In this document: one piece after another, positions 1 to 8,382 of the stretch
Numbering within the stretch: the stretch's first letter is position 1
Layout of the letters: each line of letters begins with the position of its first letter
Assembly (NCBI GenBank): GCA_022844045.1
Contig: JALHMM010000035.1
Location: forward strand, 1 to 57,262
DNA from: Reyranellaceae bacterium
GTDB lineage: Bacteria > Pseudomonadota > Alphaproteobacteria > Reyranellales > Reyranellaceae
Direction: 5' to 3'
Length of the DNA: 57,262 nucleotides
Translations under genes and position numbers: made by a program
Notes under the pieces: model-generated
What the model saw: the letters and a program-made list of their open reading frames with translations, nothing else
The model's database searches: none
Told to the model about the DNA's origin: nothing

Positions 1-666
1 GGCCGGAGCCGGCACGGCCTTGGGCGGCTCAGCCGGCGTCGCCGCGGCGGTGGCCGGCGTCGGGCTGTCCGGCTTGGCAGGCTCGGCCGCCGGTGACGGG
101 GCTGTGAGGGACGGCGCCGGATCGGCTGTAGCCGCCGGTGCGGGCGACGGCGCGTCGGGTTTGGCGGGGTTGGTGGGTGGCGCCGCCACCGGCGTGGTCG
201 GTGCGGCGGCTTGCTTGGGCTCGACGGCCGGCGAACCGCCACGCCCCAGCAGCGCCGCCACCTGGGGATGGTCGCGCAGCAGCCAGACCGCGCCGCCCAG
301 CAACAAGGGGGGCATTAGAAGGATGAACAACAAACGGCCGATGGAGCGACGCGGCGCGGCCTGCTGCATCCCCGGACGGTCCAAGGCCGCCGGAGGCTCG
401 ACGCGAGGCGCGGCCATCCGCGCCGTTGCCGCGGCCTCGACCGGCTTTGGCGGTTCGCCAGCGCGGCCGGGTACCACGGTCGCTGCCGCCTCGCTCACGG
501 CCGGCGCCGGGGTCACGGCGCCATCCTCGGGCGGGGCCTCCTTCGGGGGACCGCCGGGCGACAGGCGCGCCGCCAGCGCCGCCACGGCGGCACGGATCGC
601 CTCCTCGTCCGTCGGCGGCGGGCCGCTATTGGACGGTGGGCCGGATGGCTTGGCAGGCTCGGTCAT
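1..666 (-). CDS. Pro/Ala-rich single-pass membrane protein (5' part, runs off the window)
   Basis: An open frame of 222 codons reads from an ATG at 666 down to base 1 with no stop, so only the N-terminal part is present. The first ~110 residues are low-complexity and rich in Pro, Ala and Glu. A hydrophobic stretch at about residues 112-130 (RLLFILLMPP then LLLGGAVWLL) is a likely single transmembrane helix with basic residues just before it. Everything after it is a Pro/Ala/Lys linker of periplasm-spanning type with repeated AEPAKPD-like units. The layout (cytoplasmic tail, one helix, extended linker) resembles proteins carrying a C-terminal envelope or peptidoglycan domain, but that domain would lie outside the window. 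I do not recognise the family. It is divergent from the LOG gene. Confidence 0.6.
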   Translation of the reverse strand, partial: MTEPAKPSGPPSNSGPPPTDEEAIRAAVAALAARLSPGGPPKEAPPEDGAVTPAPAVSEAAATVVPGRAGEPPKPVEAAATARMAAPRVEPPAALDRPGMQQAAPRRSIGRLLFILLMPPLLLGGAVWLLRDHPQVAALLGRGGSPAVEPKQAAAPTTPVAAPPTNPAKPDAPSPAPAATADPAPSLTAPSPAAEPAKPDSPTPATAAATPAEPPKAVPAPA

Positions 667-745
667 CTGACTCCTGGGCGGACGGGCCTGGCCGGGCTGG
701 ACGATTTCCGGCGTTCATGCCACGACAATCATGGCAAACATGCGC

Positions 746-763
746 CCGACGGAAAACCGTCGG
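746..763. other. Perfect 7-bp inverted repeat in the divergent spacer
   Basis: CCGACGG-AAAA-CCGTCGG lies in the 129-bp spacer between the divergent membrane-protein gene and the LOG gene. No T-tract follows on either strand, so it is not a convincing terminator. It could be an operator or a 5'-UTR hairpin of the LOG mRNA. No clear -35/-10 pair was found in this spacer. Confidence 0.3.
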
Positions 764-795
764 CACCCCTCCCCTCTCCCGCTTCCCGACCCGTC

Positions 796-1380
796 ATGTC
801 AATTATTCGTTCGGTCTGTGTTTTCTGCGGTTCGCGTCCCGGCGACGAGCCCTTCTATGTCGAGGAGGCGCAGCGCTTGGGCGCGCTGCTCGCGCGGGCC
901 GGCGTCACGCTGGTCTATGGCGGCGGCGGGCTGGGGCTGATGGGCGCCGTGGCCGACGGCACGCTGGATGCCGGCGGCCATGTCGTGGGCGTGATTCCCG
1001 AGTTCCTGATCAAGGCCGAGGCCGGCCACGGCCGGCTGAGCGAGCCGGTGATCGTCGCCACCATGCACGAGCGCAAGCGCGAGATGTTCGAGCGGTCCGA
1101 TGCCTTCGTCGTGCTGCCCGGCGGCATCGGCACGCTCGAGGAACTGTTCGAGATCATGTCGTGGCGCACCTTGGCGCTGCACGACAAGCCGATGGTCGTG
1201 CTGAACACCGCCGGCTACTGGACGCCGCTGCTCGACCTGATCGAGCGCGTCGTCGGCCGCCGCTTCGCCAGCGCCAATGTCCACGACTCGATCCGCTTCG
1301 TCGATGCCGCCGCGGACGTGCTGCCAGCGCTGCGGGCGATGCCGCGCGGCTCGCTGTTGAAGCCGCTGGACCGCACTTAG
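796..1380 (+). CDS. LOG family protein (nucleoside 5'-monophosphate phosphoribohydrolase)
   Basis: This 194-aa protein has the hallmarks of the LOG/lysine decarboxylase-like Rossmann family. VCVFCGSRPG is near the N-terminus, YGGGGLGLMG at residues 41-50, the MHERK-REMF segment at 90-98, and the signature PGGIGTLEE at 108-116. Family members hydrolyse cytokinin riboside monophosphates or other nucleotides such as AMP to the base and ribose 5-phosphate in the cytoplasm. Length is normal for the family. The ATG at 796 puts the conserved RSVCVFCGS segment at the usual distance from the N-terminus, although no strong ribosome binding site is visible. The last residues (RGSLLKPLDR) recur in a decayed copy at 10456-10540, on the far side of the carotenoid cluster. 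Confidence 0.9.
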   Translation: MSIIRSVCVFCGSRPGDEPFYVEEAQRLGALLARAGVTLVYGGGGLGLMGAVADGTLDAGGHVVGVIPEFLIKAEAGHGRLSEPVIVATMHERKREMFERSDAFVVLPGGIGTLEELFEIMSWRTLALHDKPMVVLNTAGYWTPLLDLIERVVGRRFASANVHDSIRFVDAAADVLPALRAMPRGSLLKPLDRT

Positions 1381-1466
1381 GGACCGGATCTGGGCAGTGA
1401 ATTGGTGATCCGCCCGATGTCCGTCGGCGCGTGGCTTCGGACCGCAATTCCGGATATCTTTGCCGC

Positions 1467-2006
1467 ATGACCAGCGCGCTGTTCATCTTGGTGTTTGTCG
1501 GCGCCCTTCTCGGCACCGAGGGCTTGGCCTGGGTCGTGCACCGCCACGTGATGCATGGCCCGCTCTGGTGTTGGCACAGAAGCCATCATGAGCCACGCAC
1601 CGGCACGCTCGAGAGGAACGATCTGTTCGCGGTCGTGTTCGCATCGCCGGCCATCGCACTCATCGCGATCGGCATGCATGTCTGGTTCTGGGCGTTACCC
1701 GTCGGGCTCGGCATGACGGCCTACGGGATGGTCTATTTCTTCTTTCACGACGGGCTGGTGCACAGGCGCTATCCGGTGGGTATCGCGGGACGCTCGACCT
1801 TCTGGCGCAAGCGCATCCAGGCGCACCGGCTGCACCATGCCGTGACAACCAAGGAAGGCTGCGTCTCTTTCGGCTTCCTGTGGGTGCGACCGGTCCGGGC
1901 GCTGACGGCGGAACTGCGTCAGAAGCGGACGGCGTCGAGCAACGGCGCTCGCGCCAGCGCCTTGAGATTGGCCGAGCCGGTGCAAAAGCAGGCGAGACGA
2001 AGCTGA
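1467..2006 (+). CDS. crtZ: Beta-carotene 3-hydroxylase CrtZ
   Basis: A 179-aa integral membrane di-iron hydroxylase that adds the 3/3'-hydroxyl groups to beta-ionone rings (beta-carotene to zeaxanthin, canthaxanthin to astaxanthin). The histidine clusters typical of the fatty-acid hydroxylase superfamily are all present: HRHVMH (25-30), HRSHH (37-41), HDGLVH (94-99) and HRLHH (120-124), separated by hydrophobic helices. The ATG at 1467 is preferred because the first helix starts there; an upstream in-frame ATG at 1431 would add 12 unlikely residues. The gene converges on the isopentenyl-diphosphate isomerase gene and overlaps it by 88 nt, so its last ~29 residues are encoded antisense to that gene. 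Those residues are basic, Ala-rich and not hydroxylase-like, suggesting an extension after loss of an earlier stop. Confidence 0.93.
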   Translation: MTSALFILVFVGALLGTEGLAWVVHRHVMHGPLWCWHRSHHEPRTGTLERNDLFAVVFASPAIALIAIGMHVWFWALPVGLGMTAYGMVYFFFHDGLVHRRYPVGIAGRSTFWRKRIQAHRLHHAVTTKEGCVSFGFLWVRPVRALTAELRQKRTASSNGARASALRLAEPVQKQARRS

Positions 2007-2962
2007 TCGCGCAGCACGGCGAAATGCGCCGCGACCGACTCGGTGGACTGCAGCGCCGCTTCCAGCACCCCGGCCGCCTGACCCACCAGCTGCGCGCCCA
2101 GGCGAATGGCGCGCGCCGCATCGAGGCCATCGCGAATCCCGCCCGATGCGATCAGCGGCAGGTTCGGCGCGGCGATTGAAGCATCGAAGACCGCGCGCGC
2201 GGTCGGCACGCCCCAACCCGCGAAAGGCCTCACCACGGCTTCCGCGTGTCCGCCAGCGGCGCGCGCTCCCTCGATCAGCCCCCAGTTCGTACCGCCAGAG
2301 CCCGCGACATCGATCGCCGAGACGCCGCAGGCTTGCAGCCGGCGCACGACATCGCCGGACAAGCCCGCGCCGGTCTCCTTGACAATGAGGCGGCCGGGAA
2401 AAGCCTCGGCGACTTTGGCGATGGCCGCCTCGACGCCACGCCAATCGCGATCGCCTTCGGCCTGGATCGCCTCCTGGAGCGGGTTGAGGTGCAGGATGAG
2501 GCCGTCGGCGCCGATCATCTCGACCGCCCGACGCGCATCGTCGAGGCCGTAGCCCTTCGAGAACTGCACCGCGCCAAGGTTGGCCAGAATCAGGGCTTTC
2601 GGCGCCAGGCGACGCAGGTCCCGCCCCAGACCAAGATCGGCGCGGCTATCGATCGCGACCCGCTGTGATCCGACCGCGAAGGCGATCCGTAGCAATTCGG
2701 CGGCTTCTGCCAAGTGCGCATTGATCGACGATGCTCGCGCCGGCCCCCCTGTCATCGAACTGATCAGGAAGGGCGCCGCGAGCTCTTTGTCCATGAATCG
2801 AACGGCGAGGTCGATGGCATCGTAATCGAGCTCGGGCAGCGCGTTGTGCTGGAAGCGCACCGCGTCGAACCCCGAATCGGCTGTGCTACGGCCCCTGCCG
2901 GCGAGGACATGGTCGATGTGCTCATCTTTACGTCGGACAAGCGCATCGTTTGACGGGTTCAT
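1919..2962 (-). CDS. fni: Type 2 isopentenyl-diphosphate delta-isomerase
   Basis: This 347-aa FMN- and NADPH-dependent enzyme interconverts IPP and DMAPP, supplying the allylic starter for CrtE. It is unrelated to the type 1 (Nudix-like) isomerase. Diagnostic features are RKDEHI at 10-15, SSMTGG around 68-73, the substrate/metal motif HLNPLQE at 158-164, VKETGAG, and the phosphate-binding ASGGIRDG near the C-terminus. The start at 2962 is chosen because MNPSNDALVRRKDEHI matches the family N-terminus and GGGAAAG lies about ten bases upstream; an upstream ATG at 3049 would add 29 unlikely residues. It is divergent from crtE (119-bp spacer) and convergent with crtZ, whose 3' end overlaps its own. 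Confidence 0.94.
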   Translation of the reverse strand: MNPSNDALVRRKDEHIDHVLAGRGRSTADSGFDAVRFQHNALPELDYDAIDLAVRFMDKELAAPFLISSMTGGPARASSINAHLAEAAELLRIAFAVGSQRVAIDSRADLGLGRDLRRLAPKALILANLGAVQFSKGYGLDDARRAVEMIGADGLILHLNPLQEAIQAEGDRDWRGVEAAIAKVAEAFPGRLIVKETGAGLSGDVVRRLQACGVSAIDVAGSGGTNWGLIEGARAAGGHAEAVVRPFAGWGVPTARAVFDASIAAPNLPLIASGGIRDGLDAARAIRLGAQLVGQAAGVLEAALQSTESVAAHFAVLRDQLRLACFCTGSANLKALARAPLLDAVRF

Positions 2963-3003
2963 GCGTTTTTGCTTTCCCAAGAATGTTGCATATGCGCGGA
3001 CGG

Positions 3004-3041
3004 GGCCGTAAGGACCATATCGCCCGGGAAACCGGCCGTAA
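3004..3041. promoter_or_regulatory. Direct repeat GGCCGTAA x2 in the fni-crtE divergent promoter region
   Basis: GGCCGTAA occurs at 3004-3011 and again at 3034-3041, exactly 30 bp apart, in the 119-bp spacer between the divergent fni and crtE starts. Spacing near three helical turns would suit a dimeric regulator on one DNA face. No TGT-N12-ACA (PpsR/CrtJ) site is seen. The repeat is short and could be chance in GC-rich DNA. Confidence 0.25.
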
Positions 3042-3081
3042 CGCGGCATGGGTAGCGCTTCGCCCTCTCTTACGGAAGATC

Positions 3082-3990
3082 ATGATGGCGACATCAAGCG
3101 TTCGGCACGAGGAAGTTCCCAGATACCAGTCCGAAGGGACAGAGCATCTCCGGCACCGGGTGAACGGCCGTCTTCGGGAATTGCTCCCGACAGCCCCGGC
3201 GGATGGCAACGATGTGCTGTTCAGCGCGGCCGCCGGGGCCCTTCACGGGCACGGCAAGCGCGTTCGGCCGATCATGGCCATGCTCGCATGCGAGCACGTC
3301 GGCGGCCGCGCGGTCGATGCGCTGGATCTGGGCTGCGCTGTCGAAATGGTCCATACGGCGTCGCTCGTGCTCGATGATCTGCCGTGCATGGATGACGCCA
3401 CGCTGCGTCGCGGCGCGCCGACCATCCACACCAGCCATGGCGAGGACGCGGCCATCCTGGCCGCGATCGCGCTCTTGAACCAGGCCTACGCCACGATTGT
3501 CCATGCCGAGGCCATCCGGCCGGCGACAAAGCTCGATGTATTGCGCAGCCTGACCGCCGCGGTCGGTTTCGACGGACTGTCCCAAGGACAGATTCGCGAT
3601 CTACGCGACGCGCCTGGCTGCCGCAACGAGGCCAGCCTGAGGCGGCTCAATCATCAGAAGACGTCGGCGCTCTTCATCAGCGCTTTGGAGAGCGGCGGCG
3701 CGGTCGGCGGCGGCACCGTGGAGCAGAACAGATCTCTTGTGATCTTCGGCGAGGCCGTCGGCTTCGCCTTTCAGCTTCGCGATGACCTGATGGATGTATT
3801 CGTGTCCTCCAGGGACACCGGAAAGGACGAGCGACAGGACGCCGACAAGCTGACTTTCCTCGATCTGTGGGGAGAGGCGCGCTTGCGCGCGACCATCGTG
3901 GAATCGCTGGCGCGCGCGCGCGACGCGGTGGGTCCGGACTGCGCCCTGAGCCGGTATGTTGACTCGTTCTTCGCGGAACGCCGACCTTGA
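3082..3990 (+). CDS. crtE: Geranylgeranyl diphosphate synthase CrtE
   Basis: A 302-aa trans-prenyltransferase that condenses IPP with DMAPP, GPP and FPP to give C20 GGPP, the substrate of CrtB. GKRVRP (58-63), the first aspartate-rich motif DDLPCMDD (98-105) and the second DDLMD (234-238) are intact. The first motif has the four-residue spacing DDxxxxD typical of bacterial short-chain synthases. The ATG pair at 3082/3085 follows GGAAG and gives the usual family length; longer frames reaching back to 2950 run into the fni start. The final TGA overlaps the TTG start of the ABC ATPase gene, so crtE and the exporter genes are probably translated from one mRNA. Confidence 0.93.
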   Translation: MMATSSVRHEEVPRYQSEGTEHLRHRVNGRLRELLPTAPADGNDVLFSAAAGALHGHGKRVRPIMAMLACEHVGGRAVDALDLGCAVEMVHTASLVLDDLPCMDDATLRRGAPTIHTSHGEDAAILAAIALLNQAYATIVHAEAIRPATKLDVLRSLTAAVGFDGLSQGQIRDLRDAPGCRNEASLRRLNHQKTSALFISALESGGAVGGGTVEQNRSLVIFGEAVGFAFQLRDDLMDVFVSSRDTGKDERQDADKLTFLDLWGEARLRATIVESLARARDAVGPDCALSRYVDSFFAERRP

Positions 3991-4913
3991 GCATTGATCC
4001 ACTACCGGCGGCGCTTGTTTTCGAGGGCGTTCATGCCGGCTATGGGATCAATCCGGTGCTCACCGGCCTCGACCTCGCGATCGGCGCGGGCGAAGTCTAT
4101 GCGTTGTTCGGTCCGAACGGCGCCGGCAAATCGACCGCCGCGCTTGTCGCATGCGGCCTTCTCAGACCGACGCAGGGAGAGGTCCGCTGGCCGACCGCGG
4201 ACAAAGGCGGCATCAGCATCTCGCCGCAACAGGAGGCGCTGTTCGCCAACTTGACGGTCGAGGAGAATCTGTACGCTATCGCGCGCGCCGGTGGCGCCAG
4301 CGGCAAGCTCGTGCGGAGCGATGTAGCCAGGGCCATGCGCCTTACCGCATGCGAGCCTCGGGCGAAGGAATTGATCGCGGTGCTGTCGGGCGGCTGGCGT
4401 CGCCGGGCCAGTCTGGCGGCCGCTCTCGTCGGTCGGCCAAGCCTCGTGGTGGCGGACGAGCCAACGCAGGGCGTGGATGTGCAGACGCGATCGGCTCTGG
4501 TCAAAGCCCTGCGGGCCGCGGCGACGGATGGCGCCGCATGCCTGCTGATCAGTCATGACGCCCGCTTCGTGGAGATGGCCGCCGACCGGGTCGGCTTCCT
4601 GCTGTCGGGGCGGCTGATCAAGGAGGGCAAACCCTCCGTCCTCCTGGACGAGGCATTCGGCACGCGTCGCACGCTTGCCGCCAGATTCGCCGACGAACCC
4701 ACGGGGGCGCTGGCGAAGGTGCTGCTCGAGGTCGGCTTCTCGCCCTCGGCCGATGGCTCGACCTGGCGCCGCATCGGCAGGCAGTCTTTCGAGGTCGCAC
4801 GCGTGCTGGCGGACGTGGTCAACAAGGCGGGTGGCGAATTGGTCGTCAGCCGGCCGGACCTGGATGATCTGGCCGCGGCGTTGAACGAAGAACGGCATGC
4901 TCGCGATCATTGA
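3987..4913 (+). CDS. ABC transporter ATP-binding protein in the carotenoid cluster
   Basis: A 308-aa ATPase subunit. Walker A GPNGAGKST (42-50), Q-loop around 81-82, signature LSGGW (133-137), Walker B VVADEP (154-159) and a switch histidine in LISHD are all present. It has the DrrA/CcmA-like extra C-terminal domain (about residues 225-308) common in ABC-2 drug, lipid and polysaccharide exporters. The TTG at 3987 overlaps the crtE stop (TTGA); no better start is seen. It overlaps the permease gene by 17 nt. The position suggests export or membrane partitioning of a carotenoid or other isoprenoid, but the substrate is an inference from context only. Confidence 0.88.
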   Translation: MSIDPLPAALVFEGVHAGYGINPVLTGLDLAIGAGEVYALFGPNGAGKSTAALVACGLLRPTQGEVRWPTADKGGISISPQQEALFANLTVEENLYAIARAGGASGKLVRSDVARAMRLTACEPRAKELIAVLSGGWRRRASLAAALVGRPSLVVADEPTQGVDVQTRSALVKALRAAATDGAACLLISHDARFVEMAADRVGFLLSGRLIKEGKPSVLLDEAFGTRRTLAARFADEPTGALAKVLLEVGFSPSADGSTWRRIGRQSFEVARVLADVVNKAGGELVVSRPDLDDLAAALNEERHARDH

Positions 4914-5958
4914 AGCCTATGCCCGCGGTTTCCTGAGGGATCGACCGGGTTTGGCGCTGACCCTCCTGCTGCCGCCGATCATCTACCTGCTGTTCGCGGC
5001 GATCTTCGGCGCGAGCGGGCAAGGCAATATCGACGCATCGGTGTCCTTCGCCGATCTGGCGCGCAATCCGGCAAGCCAGGCGGCGCGCGCGGCGATGCGT
5101 AAATCGTTCGACAGGCTGAGCGAGCAGGAAAGCGCTGCGGCCGTCGAGGCGAACGTCGTCTCCGGCCGCGCGGATACCGGCGTGATCCTGCGCGGCGGCG
5201 ACGGCCTCGGCCTGCGCATCGAGATCCTGGGCACGGGCGGGCGCGAGGCCGCGACCAACGCCGTCGCCGCCCGGATGAGCGCGATCCATGCCGCGACGAT
5301 GGGCCGAGGCACAGATGACGGCGCCGTGCAGCGCCGCCGCCTCGGGCCAACAGGCGATTTTCAAGCCACCTATTACGCGGCGGCCGTTGGCGTGATGTTC
5401 ATGTTCTTCGCCGCTGTGCATGGGGCCATGGGAGGGCTCGATGAACGACGGTCGGGGCTGCAGGCACGCCTCGTCCTGGCAAGCGGCGGGTTCGCGCCGG
5501 TGCTGGGCGCCCGGCTCATTTGGTTGACGGTCGTCGGCGTGGCGCAATCGATCGTGATCTTCGCTGTCGCGACGCCGAACCTCCCGCCGCTGCGGATATG
5601 GCAGATCGGGGCGGGCCTGATGACCGCCGTGGCGGTCGGTCTCGCCGCGGCGGGCTTCGCGTTGATGGTGATCGCCGCTTGCCGGTCGCGCGAGCAGGCT
5701 CAGCCCCTGTCGACCTTTCTGGTTCTCGTGCTGGCGGCGCTCGGCGGCTCGATGGCGCCGCGGTTCCTGATGCCAGCAGCGTTCCAGTCGATCGGCTGGC
5801 TGACGCCGCACGCATGGGCGATCGAGTCTTGGCAGACAGTGATCTGGCTTGGAAGATTCGACACGAATGTCGTGACGGGCTGGATCGTGCTTTCGGGTCT
5901 GGGCATCGTCGGCTGGCTTGTGGCGTTTCTGATCGAACGGCGGCGGCTGTCGGGCTGA
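4897..5958 (+). CDS. ABC-2 type transporter permease in the carotenoid cluster
   Basis: A 353-aa membrane protein with ABC-2 permease topology. One N-terminal helix (LTLLLPPIIYLLFAAIFG) is followed by a ~120-residue extracytoplasmic loop, and then about five helices from residue 165 to the end, including FYAAAV/MFMFFAAVHG-like and LTPHAWAIESW segments. The latter is the conserved region before the last helix in ABC-2 proteins. It begins inside the 3' end of the ATPase gene, so the two form one transporter. Its stop is one base from the stop of the convergent crtB. The partner ATPase is coupled to crtE, so exporter synthesis is probably tied to GGPP synthesis. Confidence 0.85.
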   Translation: MLAIIEAYARGFLRDRPGLALTLLLPPIIYLLFAAIFGASGQGNIDASVSFADLARNPASQAARAAMRKSFDRLSEQESAAAVEANVVSGRADTGVILRGGDGLGLRIEILGTGGREAATNAVAARMSAIHAATMGRGTDDGAVQRRRLGPTGDFQATYYAAAVGVMFMFFAAVHGAMGGLDERRSGLQARLVLASGGFAPVLGARLIWLTVVGVAQSIVIFAVATPNLPPLRIWQIGAGLMTAVAVGLAAAGFALMVIAACRSREQAQPLSTFLVLVLAALGGSMAPRFLMPAAFQSIGWLTPHAWAIESWQTVIWLGRFDTNVVTGWIVLSGLGIVGWLVAFLIERRRLSG

Positions 5959-5959
5959 G

Positions 5960-6892
5960 TCAGATGCGCGTCCATAGCGCGGGGCGCGGCGGCGGCGCGC
6001 GCAGGCGGTCGACTGTGCCGCTCCGCAGGGCGATCAGCCCCCCTAGCGCCAGCAGCGCCAGTTTCGACGCCCTGCTCGTCGAAACGCGTTTCTCCCAGGC
6101 CAGTGCGCCGGCATCCACCACGCGATGGCCGATGGCGCGATAGACCCCACGGGCTGTGGCGATCGCCCAGGCGGACCGCATCGGAAGATCGCGCAGACCC
6201 CAGAGCGCCGATTCGTAGTGGGGCTCCGCGGCGGCGACCAACCTCGTCGCGACCCGCGCGACCGCTTCCCGGTTCTTGGAATCGGCGATCGCTTCGACGG
6301 CGATTCGTTCCTCCTCCAACCAACGCGCGGGCAGGTAGACGCGCCCGCCGCCGGCGTCTTCGATGACATCGCGCGCGATATTCGTGAGCTGAAACGCCAG
6401 GCCCAGATCCTGAGCCCGCCGCAGAACGTCACGGCTCTCGACACCCATGATACGGGCCATCATCACGCCCACCACGCCCGCCACGTGATAGGCGTAGTCC
6501 ATCGTGTCATCGAGGGTGAGGTAGCATCGTCCTTCGACGTCCATCTCGAACCCGCGCAGCAGATCCATCACCTCCTCGGCCGGAATGCGGTGCCGCCGCG
6601 CGACGCGCTGAAACGCGGCGAAGACCGGGTGATCCTGCGCCGCGCCGTCGAGAGCGGAACGAGTGCGCGCCCGCAACTCGCGAAGCTTGGCGGCGGCGAA
6701 GTCGGCCTTCAGCCCGACCGCGCCGTGGCCCATGATCTGCCCGTCGATCTCATCGTCGCAATGCCGGCACCACGCGTAGAGCATCGAGGCATCGTCTCGG
6801 ATGTCCTTGGGAAACAGCCGAGCGGCGGTGGCAAAGCTCTTGGAGCCTTGCTTGATCGCCTCGTGGCTGTTCCGCAGGACGGCATCGGTCAC
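5960..6892 (-). CDS. crtB: Phytoene synthase CrtB
   Basis: A 310-aa head-to-head prenyltransferase that joins two GGPP molecules to form 15-cis-phytoene. Both Asp-rich motifs are present: CDDEID (45-50) and NIARDVIED (171-179), the latter followed by the typical GRVYLP. A GTG start at 6892 overlaps the crtI stop as GTGA. It gives the N-terminus (M)TDAVLRNSHEAIKQGSKSF, which fits the family; any upstream extension would be read antisense to nothing conserved. It is the last gene of the crtY-crtI-crtB unit, all joined by 4-nt overlaps. The C-terminus carries an Ala/Leu/Arg tail. Confidence 0.93.
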   Translation of the reverse strand: MTDAVLRNSHEAIKQGSKSFATAARLFPKDIRDDASMLYAWCRHCDDEIDGQIMGHGAVGLKADFAAAKLRELRARTRSALDGAAQDHPVFAAFQRVARRHRIPAEEVMDLLRGFEMDVEGRCYLTLDDTMDYAYHVAGVVGVMMARIMGVESRDVLRRAQDLGLAFQLTNIARDVIEDAGGGRVYLPARWLEEERIAVEAIADSKNREAVARVATRLVAAAEPHYESALWGLRDLPMRSAWAIATARGVYRAIGHRVVDAGALAWEKRVSTSRASKLALLALGGLIALRSGTVDRLRAPPPRPALWTRI

Positions 6893-8382
6893 GGCGTGCG
6901 CCCCATGTCGGCGATCATCAGCCCGGCTGTCGCCTTGGCTGAAGCGACCACCCCGGGCACACCCGCGCCTGGATGCGTGCCCGCGCCCACGAAGTAGAGA
7001 TTGGCAATGTGGTCGTCGCGATTGTGGACGCGAAAGAAAGCGCTCTGCGTGAGGATTGGTTCCAGCGAAAAAGCCGACCCGTGATGCGCGCGCAGCTGAT
7101 CGCGGAAGTCGAACGGCGTGAAGATGCGGCAGGTATCGAGGTCCGCCATTAGGCCGGGGATATGGTGCCGCTCGAGATAGGCGAGGATCCGATCGCGATA
7201 ACGCGGTCCTTCGACATCCCAATCTATGTCCGCCGAACCCAGATGCGGCACTGGCGCCAGCACGTAGAAGGCATCGCAACCCGGGGGCGCCAGCGAGGGA
7301 TCGGTCCGCGTCGGGGCGTGGAGATACAGCGAAAAGTCCTTGGCCAGTTCAGGCCCATTGAAGATCTCGCTGATGAGGGCGCGGTAGCGTGGGCCGAAGA
7401 TGACCGTGTGGTGACGGACGTCCGGATGCTGCCGCTTCAAGCCGAAATAGACCACGAAAAGCGACATCGAATGACGCTTGGAGGCAAGGCGCGCACCCTC
7501 CTTGCGGCCGCGATCGTCGTGCCCCAGCAAGGTGCGATAGGTATGGACCACGTCGGCGTTGGACGCGACCATATCGCAGGCTTCGTGCCGGCCCGCCGCG
7601 ACGACTCCGCTCACGCGCCCGCCGGATGTGACAATCCGCTCGATGGGGCTGTTGAGCCGCAACTCACCCCCGAGCTCCTCGAACACGCGCACCATCGCCT
7701 GGATCAAGGCGCCGGTCCCGCCGCGTGGAAACCATACGCCCCAGCGCCGCTCGAGGGCGTGGATCAGCGCGTAGATCGAGGACGTGGCGAACGGATTGCC
7801 GCCGACCAGCAGGGAGTGAAAGCTGAAGGCCTCGCGCAGATGCTCGTCGCGGATGAAGCCGGCGACCTTGTCATAGACCGATCGCCACGCCTGCAGCCGG
7901 ACCAGCTGCGGCGCCGCGCGAACCATGCTGCCGAAGTCGAGAAAAGGCTTGGCGCCCAGCTTCACGTAGCCTTCGCGCAGCAGCTCTTCCGAATAGGCCA
8001 GGAAGCGGCGATAGCCCTCGACATCGGCGGGATTGCGCTTGGCGATCTGGCGGTCGAGCTCAGCCTGGTCGTTGACGTAGTCGAAGACGTCTCCGTCCTC
8101 CCAGCACAGCCGATAGAAGGGCGCGACCGGCATCAGCTCGACATAGTCCGCGAGCCGGCGGCCGCTCAGCGCGAACAGCTCCTCGAGCGCCGAGGGGTCG
8201 GTGATAACCGTTGGTCCCGCGTCGAACGTGTAGCCCTTGTCGCGAAACACGTAGGCGCGCCCGCCGGGCAGGTCGCGCGCCTCGTGAATGGTTGTCTGAA
8301 TACCCGCCGACTGCAGGCGAATCGCCAGCGCGAGCCCTCCGAAACCGGCGCCGATGACCACCGCCTTGCGCACGCGCGTCAT
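6889..8382 (-). CDS. crtI: Phytoene desaturase CrtI
   Basis: A 497-aa FAD-dependent desaturase that converts phytoene to lycopene. The dinucleotide-binding GAGFGG (11-16) begins right after the start, GRAYVF and DAGPTVIT follow, and the C-terminal family signature FVGAGTHPGAGVPGV is intact. The ATG at 8382 overlaps the crtY stop (ATGA) and places the FAD motif at the normal position; an upstream frame reaching 8730 would be antisense-like sequence inside crtY. Length is typical of bacterial four-step CrtI. The gene is translationally coupled to crtY upstream and crtB downstream. Confidence 0.95.
   Translation of the reverse strand: MTRVRKAVVIGAGFGGLALAIRLQSAGIQTTIHEARDLPGGRAYVFRDKGYTFDAGPTVITDPSALEELFALSGRRLADYVELMPVAPFYRLCWEDGDVFDYVNDQAELDRQIAKRNPADVEGYRRFLAYSEELLREGYVKLGAKPFLDFGSMVRAAPQLVRLQAWRSVYDKVAGFIRDEHLREAFSFHSLLVGGNPFATSSIYALIHALERRWGVWFPRGGTGALIQAMVRVFEELGGELRLNSPIERIVTSGGRVSGVVAAGRHEACDMVASNADVVHTYRTLLGHDDRGRKEGARLASKRHSMSLFVVYFGLKRQHPDVRHHTVIFGPRYRALISEIFNGPELAKDFSLYLHAPTRTDPSLAPPGCDAFYVLAPVPHLGSADIDWDVEGPRYRDRILAYLERHHIPGLMADLDTCRIFTPFDFRDQLRAHHGSAFSLEPILTQSAFFRVHNRDDHIANLYFVGAGTHPGAGVPGVVASAKATAGLMIADMGRTP

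Noticed and set aside
20..670. A 216-codon Gly/Ala-rich plus-strand frame
   Set aside because: It is the mirror of the Pro/Ala-rich minus-strand gene, which has a transmembrane helix, a sensible start and no stop; the plus-strand product is low-complexity only.
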